Positions 39,377 to 48,664 of a stretch of DNA of 64,000 bases are shown one piece after another. Position numbers and translations under genes: made by a program. The stretch lies in assembly GCF_900102535.1 (NCBI RefSeq), contig NZ_FNBP01000006.1, positions 140,263 through 204,262 of the forward strand, in the 5' to 3' direction. The notes beneath the pieces were generated by a model. That model ran no database searches. It was not told where the DNA came from and was given only the letters and a program-made list of their open reading frames with translations. Source of the stretch: Sulfitobacter delicatus. GTDB taxonomy: Bacteria > Pseudomonadota > Alphaproteobacteria > Rhodobacterales > Rhodobacteraceae. How positions within the stretch are numbered: the first letter of the stretch is position 1; each line of letters opens with the position of its first letter.

Positions 39377-40879
39377 ATGACCACCGATAAGATCATCCCC
39401 GCCGCCATGGCGTTGATGCTTTCGGCTACGGTCCTGTCTGCTCAGGACACGATCCGAATTGCATCGCCAAACAAGGTCACCGTGCTTGATCCAATTGTCT
39501 CCGCCGCTGGCGGTAACATCGAAGCCTATGGCCAGCTTTATGCCCGCCTGCTGCGCAAGGGGCCGGATGGCGCTTTGCAGCCGGGGCTCGCGGAGAGCTG
39601 GGAGGTGTCGGAGGACGGGCTGACATATACGTTTGAGCTGCGCGACGCTAAATTCTCGGATGGCAGCGCGATCACGGCAGAAGATGCCGCGTTTAGCCTC
39701 ACGCGCGTCAGCAAAGACGAAAAATCTGCGTATCCGGCAGGGTTTGCACCGATCAAGGAAGTTTCCGCTGTCGACGAAGACACGGTGCAGATCACCTTGG
39801 AACATGCCAGCGCGCCGATGCTGTCAAACCTCGAAATCTTTAACGCTGGGATCGTCAGCAAAGCCGATGTGGACGAGCGTGGCGAAGAGGGCGCATTTGC
39901 TTCTGATCCGGTGACCTCTGGCCCCTATATGGTCAAAGAGTGGAAGCCTAACGACCGCATCACACTGACTGCAAACCCGCATTACTGGCGCGAAGGTCTG
40001 CCGAAGATCCAGAACGTCGAGTTGATCGAAGTCAGCGACGACAATGCGCGGGCCACTATGGCAATGGCGGGCGAGATCGATGTGAACCGCTATGTGCCTT
40101 GGGCGCAGGTGGAAGAGGTCAACAACACTGACGGGGTTTCTGTAGCGCTTGAGCCCTCCACCATGCTCTATCTGGTGCTGCCCAATCACGACAAGGCACC
40201 TTTCGATAACCTGACCGTGCGCAAGGCGGCGGCTATGGCGCTGGACCGCGAAGCCATCACCAACGCGGTGACCCTTGGCAAGGCGGAAGTGGCCAATAGC
40301 ACCTTCTCTAACGCGCTGAATTTCCACGACGCAAACTTGCAACCGCCCGCCTATGATCCTGCTGCAGCGCGTAAGTTGCTCGAGGATGAGGGGCTGGTCG
40401 GGACCGAGATCACAATGATGATCACCCCCACTTTCGAACAGCTTGCAACCTTGCTGAAGGCCCAATGGGATGCCGTAGGTTTTAAAACTACCGTAGAGCG
40501 GGTCGATGCCGGGCTGTGGTGGTCGAACATGGCGAAGGGCGAATATCAGGTCACCGTGAACTGGTACTACAACGAGACCGAGGACCCTGATCTGGCGGTG
40601 CGTTGGGCGCTTTGCGACACTTGCGGCAGCCAGTCCTACTACACCAACTATCACAACGAAGAAGTGAACAAGTTGACCGATGAGGCGCTGCGCGAGCGCG
40701 ACGAGGCCAAACGGGCGGAGCTTTACAGCAAAATCCAGCAGATCACGCTGGACGAGTTGGCCCAGATCCCGCTGTACTATGCGCCTTTCTCCATCGCCTA
40801 TGCTGACCGCGTGAAGGGGCTGACCCTAACTCCCGCGCTGCAATGGACTTTGGAAGACGCGGAACTGACTGCTGAGTAA
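39377..40879 (+). CDS. ABC transporter substrate-binding protein, peptide/nickel family (SBP_bac_5)
   Basis: A 500-residue periplasmic protein starting at ATG 39377. The signal peptide is AAMALMLSATVLSA with cleavage before QDT. Typical family segments are LAESWEVSEDGLTYTFELRD, SGPYMVKEWKPNDRITL, NPHYWREGLPK and a C-terminal LYYAPFSIAYADRVKG. It binds a peptide or peptide-like compound and delivers it to the DppBC-type permeases encoded next. The downstream P1 and C45 hydrolases suggest that the ligand is an unusual peptide or N-acyl amino acid. Confidence 0.93.
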   Translation: MTTDKIIPAAMALMLSATVLSAQDTIRIASPNKVTVLDPIVSAAGGNIEAYGQLYARLLRKGPDGALQPGLAESWEVSEDGLTYTFELRDAKFSDGSAITAEDAAFSLTRVSKDEKSAYPAGFAPIKEVSAVDEDTVQITLEHASAPMLSNLEIFNAGIVSKADVDERGEEGAFASDPVTSGPYMVKEWKPNDRITLTANPHYWREGLPKIQNVELIEVSDDNARATMAMAGEIDVNRYVPWAQVEEVNNTDGVSVALEPSTMLYLVLPNHDKAPFDNLTVRKAAAMALDREAITNAVTLGKAEVANSTFSNALNFHDANLQPPAYDPAAARKLLEDEGLVGTEITMMITPTFEQLATLLKAQWDAVGFKTTVERVDAGLWWSNMAKGEYQVTVNWYYNETEDPDLAVRWALCDTCGSQSYYTNYHNEEVNKLTDEALRERDEAKRAELYSKIQQITLDELAQIPLYYAPFSIAYADRVKGLTLTPALQWTLEDAELTAE

Positions 40880-40890
40880 GCAGCACACCT

Positions 40891-40917
40891 AGGCGGCCTG
40901 CGAATTGCGGGCCGCCT
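40891..40917 (+). other. Intra-operon hairpin between binding-protein and permease genes
   Basis: AGGCGGCC (40891-40898) and GGCCGCCT (40910-40917) pair perfectly around an 11-nt loop with no U-tract. Hairpins at this position commonly protect the upstream mRNA and lower expression of the permease genes relative to the abundant binding protein. That function is inferred from position. Confidence 0.6.
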
Positions 40918-40966
40918 GAGCCGCCGTGTTTTCAACGCGCCCCAACTCTCTCACTTAGGATGTTCC

Positions 40967-41905
40967 GTGAACACTCTGCGCTTCATAGCCTTCAGGCTGC
41001 TACAGGCGATCCCCGTTCTGCTGGGCGTCAGTATCATCACCTTTATCTTAATGGCCGCGACGCCCGGCGATCCGGTGCGCTTGCTGGTCGGGGACCGCGC
41101 CAGCCCGGAGACGATCGCTCTGGTCCGCGACCGCTATGGTTTGGATGATCCGATCCTTTTTCAGTATTTCACCTATGTGAAAAACCTGATCGTCGGGGAT
41201 CTGGGGGCGTCGCTGCGCTACAGGGTGCCGGTGTCGCAACTGATCGCACAGCACTATCCGGTGACTTTGTTCTTGGTGATTTATACCATCGTGCTGACCC
41301 TGCCGCCGGTGGTTTTCTTGGCGGTTTGGTCCGCGAAACGTCAGAACGGCCCCGCGGATCAGGTGATCCGGATGCTGGGAGTGCTCGGCTTGGCCGTGCC
41401 GGTGTTCTGGTTGGCCCTGCTCTTCGCGCGGTTCTTTGGCGTGACGCTCGGCTGGTTCCCGGTCAGCGGCTTTGGCGAGACAGTGCCTGACCACTTTATG
41501 CATCTTTTCCTGCCCGCGCTGTCGACCGCCATATGGGTGGTGCCGATCCTTGTGCGGACCTTGCGCTCAGCGCTGCTGGACGAGATGAACCGCGACTATG
41601 TGCTTACCGGCCATTCCAAAGGCTTGGGCGAGCGGCAGATTTTCCGCACCCATGTCTTCCCCAATTCCGTACTCCCGACGCTGAACCTTTTCGCCGTGAT
41701 CGTGGCCTATCTGCTTGGCGGTTCTGTCATCGTTGAGACAGTCTATGCCGTTCCGGGCATGGGCAAGCTCATGGTCGATAGCATCTTGGCGCGGGACTAT
41801 TTCGTGGTGCAGGGCGCGACACTGGTTTTCGCCCTAACGACAATCCTCGTGATGCTGGCCGTTGACCTGCTCTCGGCCCTGATCGATCCGCGGGTGGCGC
41901 CATGA
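40967..41905 (+). CDS. ABC transporter permease, DppB type
   Basis: A 312-residue inner-membrane protein starting at GTG 40967 (AGGA upstream). It has the DppB N-terminal helix (FIAFRLLQAIPVLLGVSIITF split by the family turn) and the periplasmic signature ATPGDPVRLL. The cytoplasmic EAA-like loop reads RTLRSALLDEMNRDYVLTGHSKGL. About six membrane segments are visible. It pairs with the next permease, with which it shares a 4-bp ATGA overlap, to form the import channel. Confidence 0.93.
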   Translation: MNTLRFIAFRLLQAIPVLLGVSIITFILMAATPGDPVRLLVGDRASPETIALVRDRYGLDDPILFQYFTYVKNLIVGDLGASLRYRVPVSQLIAQHYPVTLFLVIYTIVLTLPPVVFLAVWSAKRQNGPADQVIRMLGVLGLAVPVFWLALLFARFFGVTLGWFPVSGFGETVPDHFMHLFLPALSTAIWVVPILVRTLRSALLDEMNRDYVLTGHSKGLGERQIFRTHVFPNSVLPTLNLFAVIVAYLLGGSVIVETVYAVPGMGKLMVDSILARDYFVVQGATLVFALTTILVMLAVDLLSALIDPRVAP

Positions 41906-42705
41906 GACTTTCACCGATGTTTGTGATCGGCGTTGCGCTGGTCTTGATCTGGGGCCTGATTGCTGCTGCGGCTCCCTTGCTGGCCACCCATGACCCTTAC
42001 GCGATCGACTTTGCCGCGATCCTGAAAGCGCCCGGCGCGGAGCATTGGTTCGGCACCGACAATGTGGGGCGCGATACCTACAGCCGGGTGGTCTATGGCG
42101 CGCGACTGGCGCTTTATATCGGTCTGCTCGGGGTGGTCGCACCCTTGGTGATCGGGATGACCATCGGGTTGGTCGCCGGCTATTTCGGCGGTTGGGTCGA
42201 CACTGTCGCGATGCGGCTGGTGGACATCACTGTGCCTTTCCCCTTCTTCGTGCTGGTCTTGTCGATCGTGGCGGTGCTGGGGCCCGGGATTGAGAACTAC
42301 TTCATCGCCTTGGCGCTGGTCGGTTGGGTCGGATATGCGCGGCTCGCGCGGGCCGAGGCACTGGTGTTGCGTCAGTCAGAGTTCGTACTGGCGGCGCGCA
42401 CGATGGGGTTCAGCCACGGCTATATCCTGCTGCGGCATGTGCTGCCAAATTCGCTCTCGCCTATCGTAGTGTATTTGATGACGGATGTGACGCTCGTGAT
42501 CCTCTTTGGGGCGGCGCTCGGCTTTCTCGGCATGGGTGTGTCACCGCCCGCAGCCGAATGGGGCGTGATGATCGCCGAGGGGCAGACCTATATCTCTACC
42601 GCTTGGTGGATCAGCTTTTTCCCCGGTCTCGCCATGGTGCTGATTGGCGTCGGCTTTGCGCTGATCGGGGACGGGCTGGCCCGGATGTTGAGGATCGAAC
42701 GATGA
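41902..42705 (+). CDS. ABC transporter permease, DppC type
   Basis: A 267-residue membrane protein. The DppC-type features are HWFGTDNVGRDTYSRVVYGAR near residue 50 (as a split motif), GLVAGYFGGWVDTVAMRLVD, the EAA loop ARAEALVLRQSEFVLAARTMG and the C-terminal GAALGFLGMGVSPPAAEWG. It is shorter than many DppC proteins because the N-terminal cytoplasmic segment is minimal. It overlaps both neighbouring genes by 4 bp and forms the heterodimeric channel with the DppB-type protein. Confidence 0.93.
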   Translation: MRLSPMFVIGVALVLIWGLIAAAAPLLATHDPYAIDFAAILKAPGAEHWFGTDNVGRDTYSRVVYGARLALYIGLLGVVAPLVIGMTIGLVAGYFGGWVDTVAMRLVDITVPFPFFVLVLSIVAVLGPGIENYFIALALVGWVGYARLARAEALVLRQSEFVLAARTMGFSHGYILLRHVLPNSLSPIVVYLMTDVTLVILFGAALGFLGMGVSPPAAEWGVMIAEGQTYISTAWWISFFPGLAMVLIGVGFALIGDGLARMLRIER

Positions 42706-44306
42706 GTACTTTGCTAGAAGTCCGCGACCTTTCGGTGCGCTTTGGCCAAACGACGGCAGTCGATGGCATTTCCTTTGATCTTGAAAAGGGCGCCTCGCTC
42801 GGAATTGTGGGCGAAAGCGGGTCGGGCAAGTCGGTGACCTGTCGGGCGCTGATGCGGCTACTGCCGCCCGCGGCCAAGATCAGCGGGAGTGCGCTCTATG
42901 ATGGGGCGGATCTGTTGCAGATGCCTCTGCCTCAGTTGAACCAAATCCGCGGCAAGCGTATCGCGATGATTTTCCAAAGCCCGGCTTCACATCTCGATCC
43001 CCTGATGCGGATTGGCGATCAGGTGGCTGAAACCCTGCGCAAACATACGCAGATGCGGGGTCAGGAGATTCGCGACGAGGTGCTGCGCCTGCTTGACGTG
43101 GTGCGCATCCCCGATCCGGCGCGATGGGCGCGGGCCTATCCGCATCAGCTTTCGGGCGGGATGAAACAACGGGCGATGATTGCGGGCGCTTTGGCGTGCC
43201 AGCCCGATCTGCTTTTGGCGGATGAGCCAACCACGGCGCTGGATGCGACCGTGCAGAAAAGCGTGCTGGACCTACTCGCGCAGCTCAGGCGGGAGCAGAA
43301 CCTGTCGATGATCTTTGTCAGCCACGACCTCGGCGCTGTGGCGCGGGTCTGTGACGATCTGCTGGTGATGCGCCGCTCAAAACTGATGGAGAGCGGCCCC
43401 GTCTCGCGCGTTATCGACGCGCCACAGCATGATTACACCCGCAAGCTCATCGCCTCACACCCAGACAGGCTGACCCTGCGCCCGGTGGCCGAAGCCAGCA
43501 CCGGCGCACCGCTGATCGAGGGGCAGGGGCTGCGTATTCGCTACGGCGGGCGCAGCCTTGCCGATCTCATTGCTGGACGTGAGGGCGGTTTTGTGGCCGT
43601 TCAGAATGCCGACTTAGCGGTGCGGCCCGGCGAAACAGTGGGTATCGTTGGTGAGAGCGGTTCCGGCAAATCGACCCTCGCGCGGTCGCTGGTGGGCTTG
43701 GTCAAACCGCAGCGGGGCACCGTCTGCTTTGATGGCACGCCTGCCGATCCGACGGGAAAGGGTCGGGTGGCCTATCTGCGCGAGGTGCAGCTGATCTACC
43801 AACACCCCTATGAAGCGCTCAGCCCCCGTATGACCGTGGCGCGTGCCATTGCCGAGCCGCTGCGCCGGCACCGGCTCTGCCCACCGCGTGAGGTCAAGGA
43901 CAAGGTCGCCGATCTGATGGAACAGGTTGGCATCCCCACCAAACTCGCCGACCGCTATCCGGGGCAGCTTTCGGGCGGGGAATGCCAGCGTGTCGCCATT
44001 GCGCGTGCATTGGCCTTTGATCCCAAAGTGCTGATTGCTGATGAGGTGACCTCTGCGCTGGACGTCACCTTGCAAGCTCAGGTGATGGACTTGCTGCTGA
44101 AGCTGCAAAAAGATCGGGGCCTCACGATGATCTTTATCAGTCACGACCTCGGGGTGATCCGGCGGCTGTGTAATTCGGTGATCGTGATGCGTCAGGGGCA
44201 GATCGTGGAAAGCGGCCCGACGGGCGCAGTGTTCGACAATCCGCGTGAGGCCTATACCCGCCAATTGATCGACGCGATCCCTCATCTCCACGCGGGGGCG
44301 GCATGA
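42702..44306 (+). CDS. Double ATP-binding protein of a peptide ABC transporter (DppD-DppF fusion)
   Basis: A 534-residue protein with two complete nucleotide-binding domains, from ATG 42702 in an ATGA overlap. The first domain (residues about 1-260) has Walker A GESGSGKS, signature LSGGMKQR and Walker [13 protein letters not shown]. The second (about 265-530) has [17 protein letters not shown] and [11 protein letters not shown]. In E. coli these are two separate proteins, so the fusion supplies both ATPases in one chain. It powers import through the two permeases encoded upstream. Confidence 0.95.
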   Translation: MSTLLEVRDLSVRFGQTTAVDGISFDLEKGASLGIVGESGSGKSVTCRALMRLLPPAAKISGSALYDGADLLQMPLPQLNQIRGKRIAMIFQSPASHLDPLMRIGDQVAETLRKHTQMRGQEIRDEVLRLLDVVRIPDPARWARAYPHQLSGGMKQRAMIAGALACQPDLLLADEPTTALDATVQKSVLDLLAQLRREQNLSMIFVSHDLGAVARVCDDLLVMRRSKLMESGPVSRVIDAPQHDYTRKLIASHPDRLTLRPVAEASTGAPLIEGQGLRIRYGGRSLADLIAGREGGFVAVQNADLAVRPGETVGIVGESGSGKSTLARSLVGLVKPQRGTVCFDGTPADPTGKGRVAYLREVQLIYQHPYEALSPRMTVARAIAEPLRRHRLCPPREVKDKVADLMEQVGIPTKLADRYPGQLSGGECQRVAIARALAFDPKVLIADEVTSALDVTLQAQVMDLLLKLQKDRGLTMIFISHDLGVIRRLCNSVIVMRQGQIVESGPTGAVFDNPREAYTRQLIDAIPHLHAGAA

Positions 44307-45232
44307 CGAAATCCAAAACCCCAACAGGCCCGGCCCGCGAACGTGTCACCAATGCGCGCAACCTCTCCAAAGCCGAGAGCGAAGTGGCCCTTTGGGTCGA
44401 GCGCAATTTCGACAACCTGCCGTTTGAGACCGCCGCCGATCTGGCTATCGGCGCGGGCGTCAGCGAGATGACCGTCAGCCGTTTTGTGCGGCGCTTGGGC
44501 TACGCGAATTTCAAAGCTTTCAAAGCCGCGGTGAACGCCGAGTTCCGCAAGAATGATAATGACAACGGCAGCCTGCAACTGCGCCGTATCGCGATCCCGG
44601 AAGGGACGGGGTCAGAACTAGACGCCCAATTGCAATTGGAACTCGACGCCATTGTCGAAGTCTACCGCATGGCACAAACGCCTCAGTGGGCCGCCGCGCT
44701 CGACGTGGTGCAAGAGGTGCGGCACGTGAATGTGACCGGTTTTCAGGGTGTCAAAGGTGCTGCGATGGATTTCGCGACCCGTCTCAAATATGCCCGCCCC
44801 GGAGTGCGATTTGCCGATGGGCGAACAGGCAATTGGTCCGAGCTTTTCATCGAGGAGCCGGAAACCTCCTGCGTCATCATGGTCGAAGTTGTGCCCTACG
44901 CACATGAGGCGGTTAAGGTCGCCGATATGTGTCTGCGCCGGGATATTCCGCTGATTATGATCACCGATCAATACAGCGCATGGCCGCGCAAATACACGCC
45001 CTATGTGCTCTCGGTCGCTACATCAACCCGTGCTTTTCTCGACAGTACGGCGGGGATCGCAGCGCTTCTGGGTCTGTTTCTGAGCGGCATCACCGCACGG
45101 GTCGGTGCTCCTGCGCAGGACCGTTTGCGCCAGATGCGTGAACTCGCGGCGCATTTCGATCCGTTCTCCTATGAGCCGGGCAGCCAAATGCGCCCGATCC
45201 TGCCCAGCGACCGCAAAGAGGAAAGCCAATGA
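44303..45232 (+). CDS. MurR/RpiR family transcriptional regulator
   Basis: A 309-residue protein. The HTH_6 domain occupies residues about 10-85 (LSKAESEVALWVERNFDNLP, VSEMTVSRFVRRLGYANFK). The SIS domain, about 125-265, holds the ligand site (VTGFQGVKGAAMDFATRLKY, MVEVVPYAHEAVKVADMCL). RpiR SIS domains normally bind phospho-sugars or related small molecules. It is embedded in the peptide-uptake operon with 4-bp overlaps on both sides, so it most likely controls that operon. The imperfect dyad at 39303-39342 is a candidate target. Confidence 0.92.
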   Translation: MTKSKTPTGPARERVTNARNLSKAESEVALWVERNFDNLPFETAADLAIGAGVSEMTVSRFVRRLGYANFKAFKAAVNAEFRKNDNDNGSLQLRRIAIPEGTGSELDAQLQLELDAIVEVYRMAQTPQWAAALDVVQEVRHVNVTGFQGVKGAAMDFATRLKYARPGVRFADGRTGNWSELFIEEPETSCVIMVEVVPYAHEAVKVADMCLRRDIPLIMITDQYSAWPRKYTPYVLSVATSTRAFLDSTAGIAALLGLFLSGITARVGAPAQDRLRQMRELAAHFDPFSYEPGSQMRPILPSDRKEESQ

Positions 45233-46320
45233 CAATCCGCGCACGCGATCTTGGCCTGCCATTCAACGGCACCCCCGGCCCCTATAACGCGATCACGGAT
45301 GTGCCCGGTGTTACCGTCGGGTTTTCTACCGTCATCCAAGATGCCGTCCCCGGGCAGCATAGGGGTCTTTGTACCGGGGTCAGCGCCATCATTCCGCGCG
45401 GCGTCAGCGGTGCGATAGAGCCGGTTTGGGCCGGGGTTCACTCCTTTAACGGCAATGGCGAGCTAACCGGCGGCCATCATATTGCCGATCTAGGCTGGTT
45501 CATGGGACCGGTGATGCTGACCAACAGCCATTCGGTCGGGATGGTGAGCCATGCCACGGTTGGCTGGATGATCGAACGCTACTCCGAAGTCTTCGAGCGC
45601 GATCATATGTGGTGCTTGCCGGTGGTGGGTGAAACCTACGACGGCGTCCTGAATGACATCAACGCCCGCGGCGTGACAGAGGCCCATGCGCTTGAAGCAC
45701 TGAACAGCGCCACCTCGGGACCGGTGACTGAAGGGAACGTCGGGGGCGGGGCTGGGATGATCGCCTATGAGTTCAAAGGCGGCACCGGTACGGCGTCGCG
45801 GCAGATCACGGTGGCGGGGCAAGACTATACGCTAGGTGTGATGGTGCAGGCCAACCACGGCACCCGCGCAGCCTTTGAGGTCGCCGGGGTGCCGGTGGGT
45901 CGCGAGATGACCGATGACCTCGTATTCCCCTCAGAAATGGGCTCGATCATCGTGGTAATCGCCACCGATGCGCCACTGCTGCCGCACCAGCTAAACCGTC
46001 TGGCGCGACGGGGCGGCATCGGCATCGGGCGCAACGGCACCACGGGTGGACATAACTCAGGCGACATTTTCCTCGCTTTCAGCACCGCCAATCCGCAGAG
46101 CAATCCTTGGCACACGCCGGATGTGATGACGCTCTCGGCACTCAAGGACAGCCATCTCGACTATTTCTACACCGCCGCGGTGCAAGCCACGGAAGAGGCT
46201 GTGCTAAACGCAATGATTGCCGCTCAAGACCGCGTGGCTGTTAAACCTGCGGGCAAGCTCGTCTGCGCCATTGATCATGACCGGCTCTGCGCCGTCATGG
46301 CCGCCGCTGGCAGACTCTGA
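45229..46320 (+). CDS. P1 family (DmpA/BapA-like) self-processing aminopeptidase
   Basis: A 363-residue Ntn hydrolase of the DmpA family, clearly closer to DmpA than the copy at 6957. Markers are PGVTVGFSTV, GVHSFNGNGELTGGH and GNVGGGAGMIAYEFKGG. The autocleavage/nucleophile site Gly238-Ser239 lies in SEMGSIIVVIATDAPLLP. The C-terminal NSGDIFLAFSTAN is also present. Relatives act on N-terminal D- or beta-residues of peptides. It overlaps the RpiR gene by 4 bp within the peptide-uptake operon and probably hydrolyses the imported compound in the cytoplasm, as no signal peptide is seen. Confidence 0.94.
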   Translation: MTIRARDLGLPFNGTPGPYNAITDVPGVTVGFSTVIQDAVPGQHRGLCTGVSAIIPRGVSGAIEPVWAGVHSFNGNGELTGGHHIADLGWFMGPVMLTNSHSVGMVSHATVGWMIERYSEVFERDHMWCLPVVGETYDGVLNDINARGVTEAHALEALNSATSGPVTEGNVGGGAGMIAYEFKGGTGTASRQITVAGQDYTLGVMVQANHGTRAAFEVAGVPVGREMTDDLVFPSEMGSIIVVIATDAPLLPHQLNRLARRGGIGIGRNGTTGGHNSGDIFLAFSTANPQSNPWHTPDVMTLSALKDSHLDYFYTAAVQATEEAVLNAMIAAQDRVAVKPAGKLVCAIDHDRLCAVMAAAGRL

Positions 46321-46331
46321 AAGGGCCCATA

Positions 46332-47399
46332 ATGGAGATCATAGATTGCATCGGCACCCCGAGCGCCCGCGGCGAGATCCATGGCGAAACCCTGCGAGAC
46401 CGTATCCGCGACGCGCTGGACCGCTGGGAAGCAGCCACAATGGCCGGCCTCGGCGCAAAGGCACCGCGCAGCATCGATCAATATTGTGAAGAGTTTCTGT
46501 CGGACACTAAGCTGCTGCAACAAGCGCAAGCGCTCACCCCCGGCCTTGTGACGGAACTATACGGCATTGCAGAAGGCGCAAAACAGCCATTCGCCCGTAT
46601 GGCGGTCTACAATCTTATGGACGAACAATGGTGGCGCGACGCTGACCTCAAGGCGCCCCCGCCGGGCTGTAGTCTGGTCGCGCAAAAAGTGTCAGGCGGG
46701 CATGTGCTGGCTCAGAATATGGACCTGCCCGGCCATATGGATGGCTCGCAGATCGCCCTCAGACTCGGCGGCGATGATATCCCCGAAACCATCGTATTGA
46801 GCGCAGCCGGGTTGCTCGGACTTACCGGCGCCAATGCGGACGGGCTGGCGGTCGGTGTGAACACACTGCTGATGCTCCAGCACAGCGCAAGCGGTCTGCC
46901 GGTGGCTTTTGCTCTGCGCCATGCCTTGGCCGCCTCGAACCCGGCAGATGCAATGAAGCGTTTGAGCAGTATGAACCATGCCAGCGGACAGCATTATGCA
47001 ATGGTTAGTTCCGATCAGATCCTGTCAGTCGAATGTTCGGCGCGATCAACGACAATTGTTCCGCTGGAAGACGCAGCGCAGCTTCGACACACCAACCACC
47101 CGCTTGCCAGCCCCGATATTGATCCTTGCGCATTGAAGCGTCTCGGCAATGGTGGGTTTACCAAAAGCTCAGAACTTCGCCTCGCATGGCTGGATCGGCA
47201 TTGCACCGAACTGAAGAGCCGAGCCGATGTGCAGGCCCTCTTCGACGACACCGCCGCACCACTTTGTATGCGCCCGGAGACCAACGGCGGATCAAGCACC
47301 TTCGCTTCGGTGCTTTATGAGTTGGGCGATACCTTAACGGTAAAGATGCGGGCCGGGGTCGCCGGGTTGAATGCCTGGTCCGAATTCGGGTTTAGCTGA
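46332..47399 (+). CDS. C45 family self-processing acyltransferase/hydrolase
   Basis: A 355-residue Ntn hydrolase related to penicillin acyl-coenzyme A:6-APA acyltransferase. The autocleavage site Gly112-Cys113 is in APPPGCSLVAQ, giving an N-terminal Cys nucleophile. LAQNMDLPGHMDG follows at the expected distance, and GLTGANADGLAVGVNTL and LRHTNHPLASPDID are other family blocks. Bacterial members usually hydrolyse N-acyl or beta-lactam-like amides rather than make penicillin. It is last in the peptide-uptake operon, 11 bp after the P1 peptidase, so two self-processing amidases probably act on the same import. Confidence 0.88.
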   Translation: MEIIDCIGTPSARGEIHGETLRDRIRDALDRWEAATMAGLGAKAPRSIDQYCEEFLSDTKLLQQAQALTPGLVTELYGIAEGAKQPFARMAVYNLMDEQWWRDADLKAPPPGCSLVAQKVSGGHVLAQNMDLPGHMDGSQIALRLGGDDIPETIVLSAAGLLGLTGANADGLAVGVNTLLMLQHSASGLPVAFALRHALAASNPADAMKRLSSMNHASGQHYAMVSSDQILSVECSARSTTIVPLEDAAQLRHTNHPLASPDIDPCALKRLGNGGFTKSSELRLAWLDRHCTELKSRADVQALFDDTAAPLCMRPETNGGSSTFASVLYELGDTLTVKMRAGVAGLNAWSEFGFS

Positions 47400-47422
47400 C
47401 CCGTTGCTGCAAAACCTGAAAG

Positions 47423-47441
47423 GCAGGGCAGCGCACCCTGC
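47423..47441 (+). terminator. Weak hairpin between convergent genes
   Basis: GCAGGG (47423-47428) and CCCTGC (47436-47441) form a 6-bp stem with a 7-nt loop, 24 bp after the C45 gene stop and before the 3' end of the convergent DUF2793 gene. There is no U-tract, so termination is uncertain. Confidence 0.3.
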
Positions 47442-47463
47442 TTCCAGACGACGTTCTAAGCCC

Positions 47464-48537
47464 CTATTTCGCCGCCCAGCCCGTGTTGCCGCTACCGCTC
47501 TCCTTAACGTATAAGCTAGTCCCTGCAGCACCGTCCGTTCGGGAATAGAGCGAACCGACCGGGGCAATAACGACCCCCTCTGGTGATCCTGAACCCGAAG
47601 TCCATACCACACCACCCTGGCCGACAGGCCCTGTCACTGTCAGGGCGCCGGCAGCAGTGATCCGGAAAACTTCAGTCGACCCCGCTGCGGTCCCAAGCAG
47701 AATGTTATCCCGGCTCTGTGCGCGGATCTGAAAGCCATTTGGCGCCGTATCGGAAAAGAGAAATGACGACTCGTTCTTTCCCGCGTGTAAAGCCGATAGG
47801 CTGCCATCGCTCCGATCGACGATAAAGGCGCAGCCTCCGCCGGTGCGTGAGACACGACCCAAGGTGTCAACATCCAAGGGAAACTCTGGGTTTGCGTTCT
47901 GGACGCCGATATTCCCGTTGGCGTTATCGACCACCAGCGCGTCGACCCAGGTGCTGCCGTCAGGGCTGACCTTAATGGCAAAGTTGTCCTCGCCCGCCGT
48001 CCCCATCTCAGCGCGTCCTGAGAAACCCGTTTGGAACAGCAGGCTAGCCGTATCGGTTGTTGCGGCTTTGTTAAGCTTTAGTTGGTGCCCGGCACCCTCG
48101 TGGTTAAGCAACGTCGCGGGGGCCGAAACTGACAATCGGTTTGTGCTGTCGTAGTTCGCATTAACGCCCAACCCATCCAGTTCGCTAAGATCCGGCGGGC
48201 TTACCTCCAACCACTGCGCGCCCAAACGGCGCATAAGGCCGCCGGTGACTTTGTTAAGTGCGAACCAGCCTTCTTGCGGCAGGATGAACAGCCAGCTTTC
48301 GTCAATCCAAGCGGCCAATTCATTCGGATGCCCCGCCCATTCTTCCACTGGGTTGTCCCCGAGGGCGTAAATGGAGCCACCGCTCGGTAATTCCGGAGGG
48401 GTATTGCTATCGAAAGCTTCAACGGCCAACTGCACCAGCGCGTCAAGTTTCTGTAGGGCTTCGTTGTGCGTAACATGTTTCTGCGCTTGCGAGGGCATCA
48501 GATAAGGCAGGGACAGCCGTGTTGAGACGTCAGGCAT
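47464..48537 (-). CDS. DUF2793 domain-containing protein with tail-fibre-like C-terminal repeats
   Basis: A 357-residue protein; ATG 48537 has GGAGA upstream. Residues about 5-95 match the DUF2793 pattern (LPYLMPSQAQKHVTHNEAL, GWFALNKVTGGLMRR). The C-terminal part is rich in Gly, Ser, Thr and Asn with beta-helix-like motifs (VDNANGNIGVQN, ILLGTAAGSTEVFRITAAG), as in phage tail fibres and gene-transfer-agent host-recognition proteins. No other phage or transfer-agent gene is nearby, so this is an orphan, perhaps used for binding or decorating surface polysaccharide. Function is unknown. Confidence 0.75.
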   Translation of the reverse strand: MPDVSTRLSLPYLMPSQAQKHVTHNEALQKLDALVQLAVEAFDSNTPPELPSGGSIYALGDNPVEEWAGHPNELAAWIDESWLFILPQEGWFALNKVTGGLMRRLGAQWLEVSPPDLSELDGLGVNANYDSTNRLSVSAPATLLNHEGAGHQLKLNKAATTDTASLLFQTGFSGRAEMGTAGEDNFAIKVSPDGSTWVDALVVDNANGNIGVQNANPEFPLDVDTLGRVSRTGGGCAFIVDRSDGSLSALHAGKNESSFLFSDTAPNGFQIRAQSRDNILLGTAAGSTEVFRITAAGALTVTGPVGQGGVVWTSGSGSPEGVVIAPVGSLYSRTDGAAGTSLYVKESGSGNTGWAAK

Positions 48538-48664
48538 AGGGAATCTCCGGGAATTGCAATCGATGCTCATGTTCCGGGGGATTTGTTATCAATTCCGATA
48601 TGCACCGTACTGCCTACGTTAACCGTTCCAAAACCGTATCGGGGTCAGCTTCTAAATTACATAA

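Noticed and set aside
39169..39390. 73-codon open frame before the peptide-uptake operon
   Set aside because: There is no ribosome site or family pattern, and it overlaps the promoter, dyad and start of the binding-protein gene.
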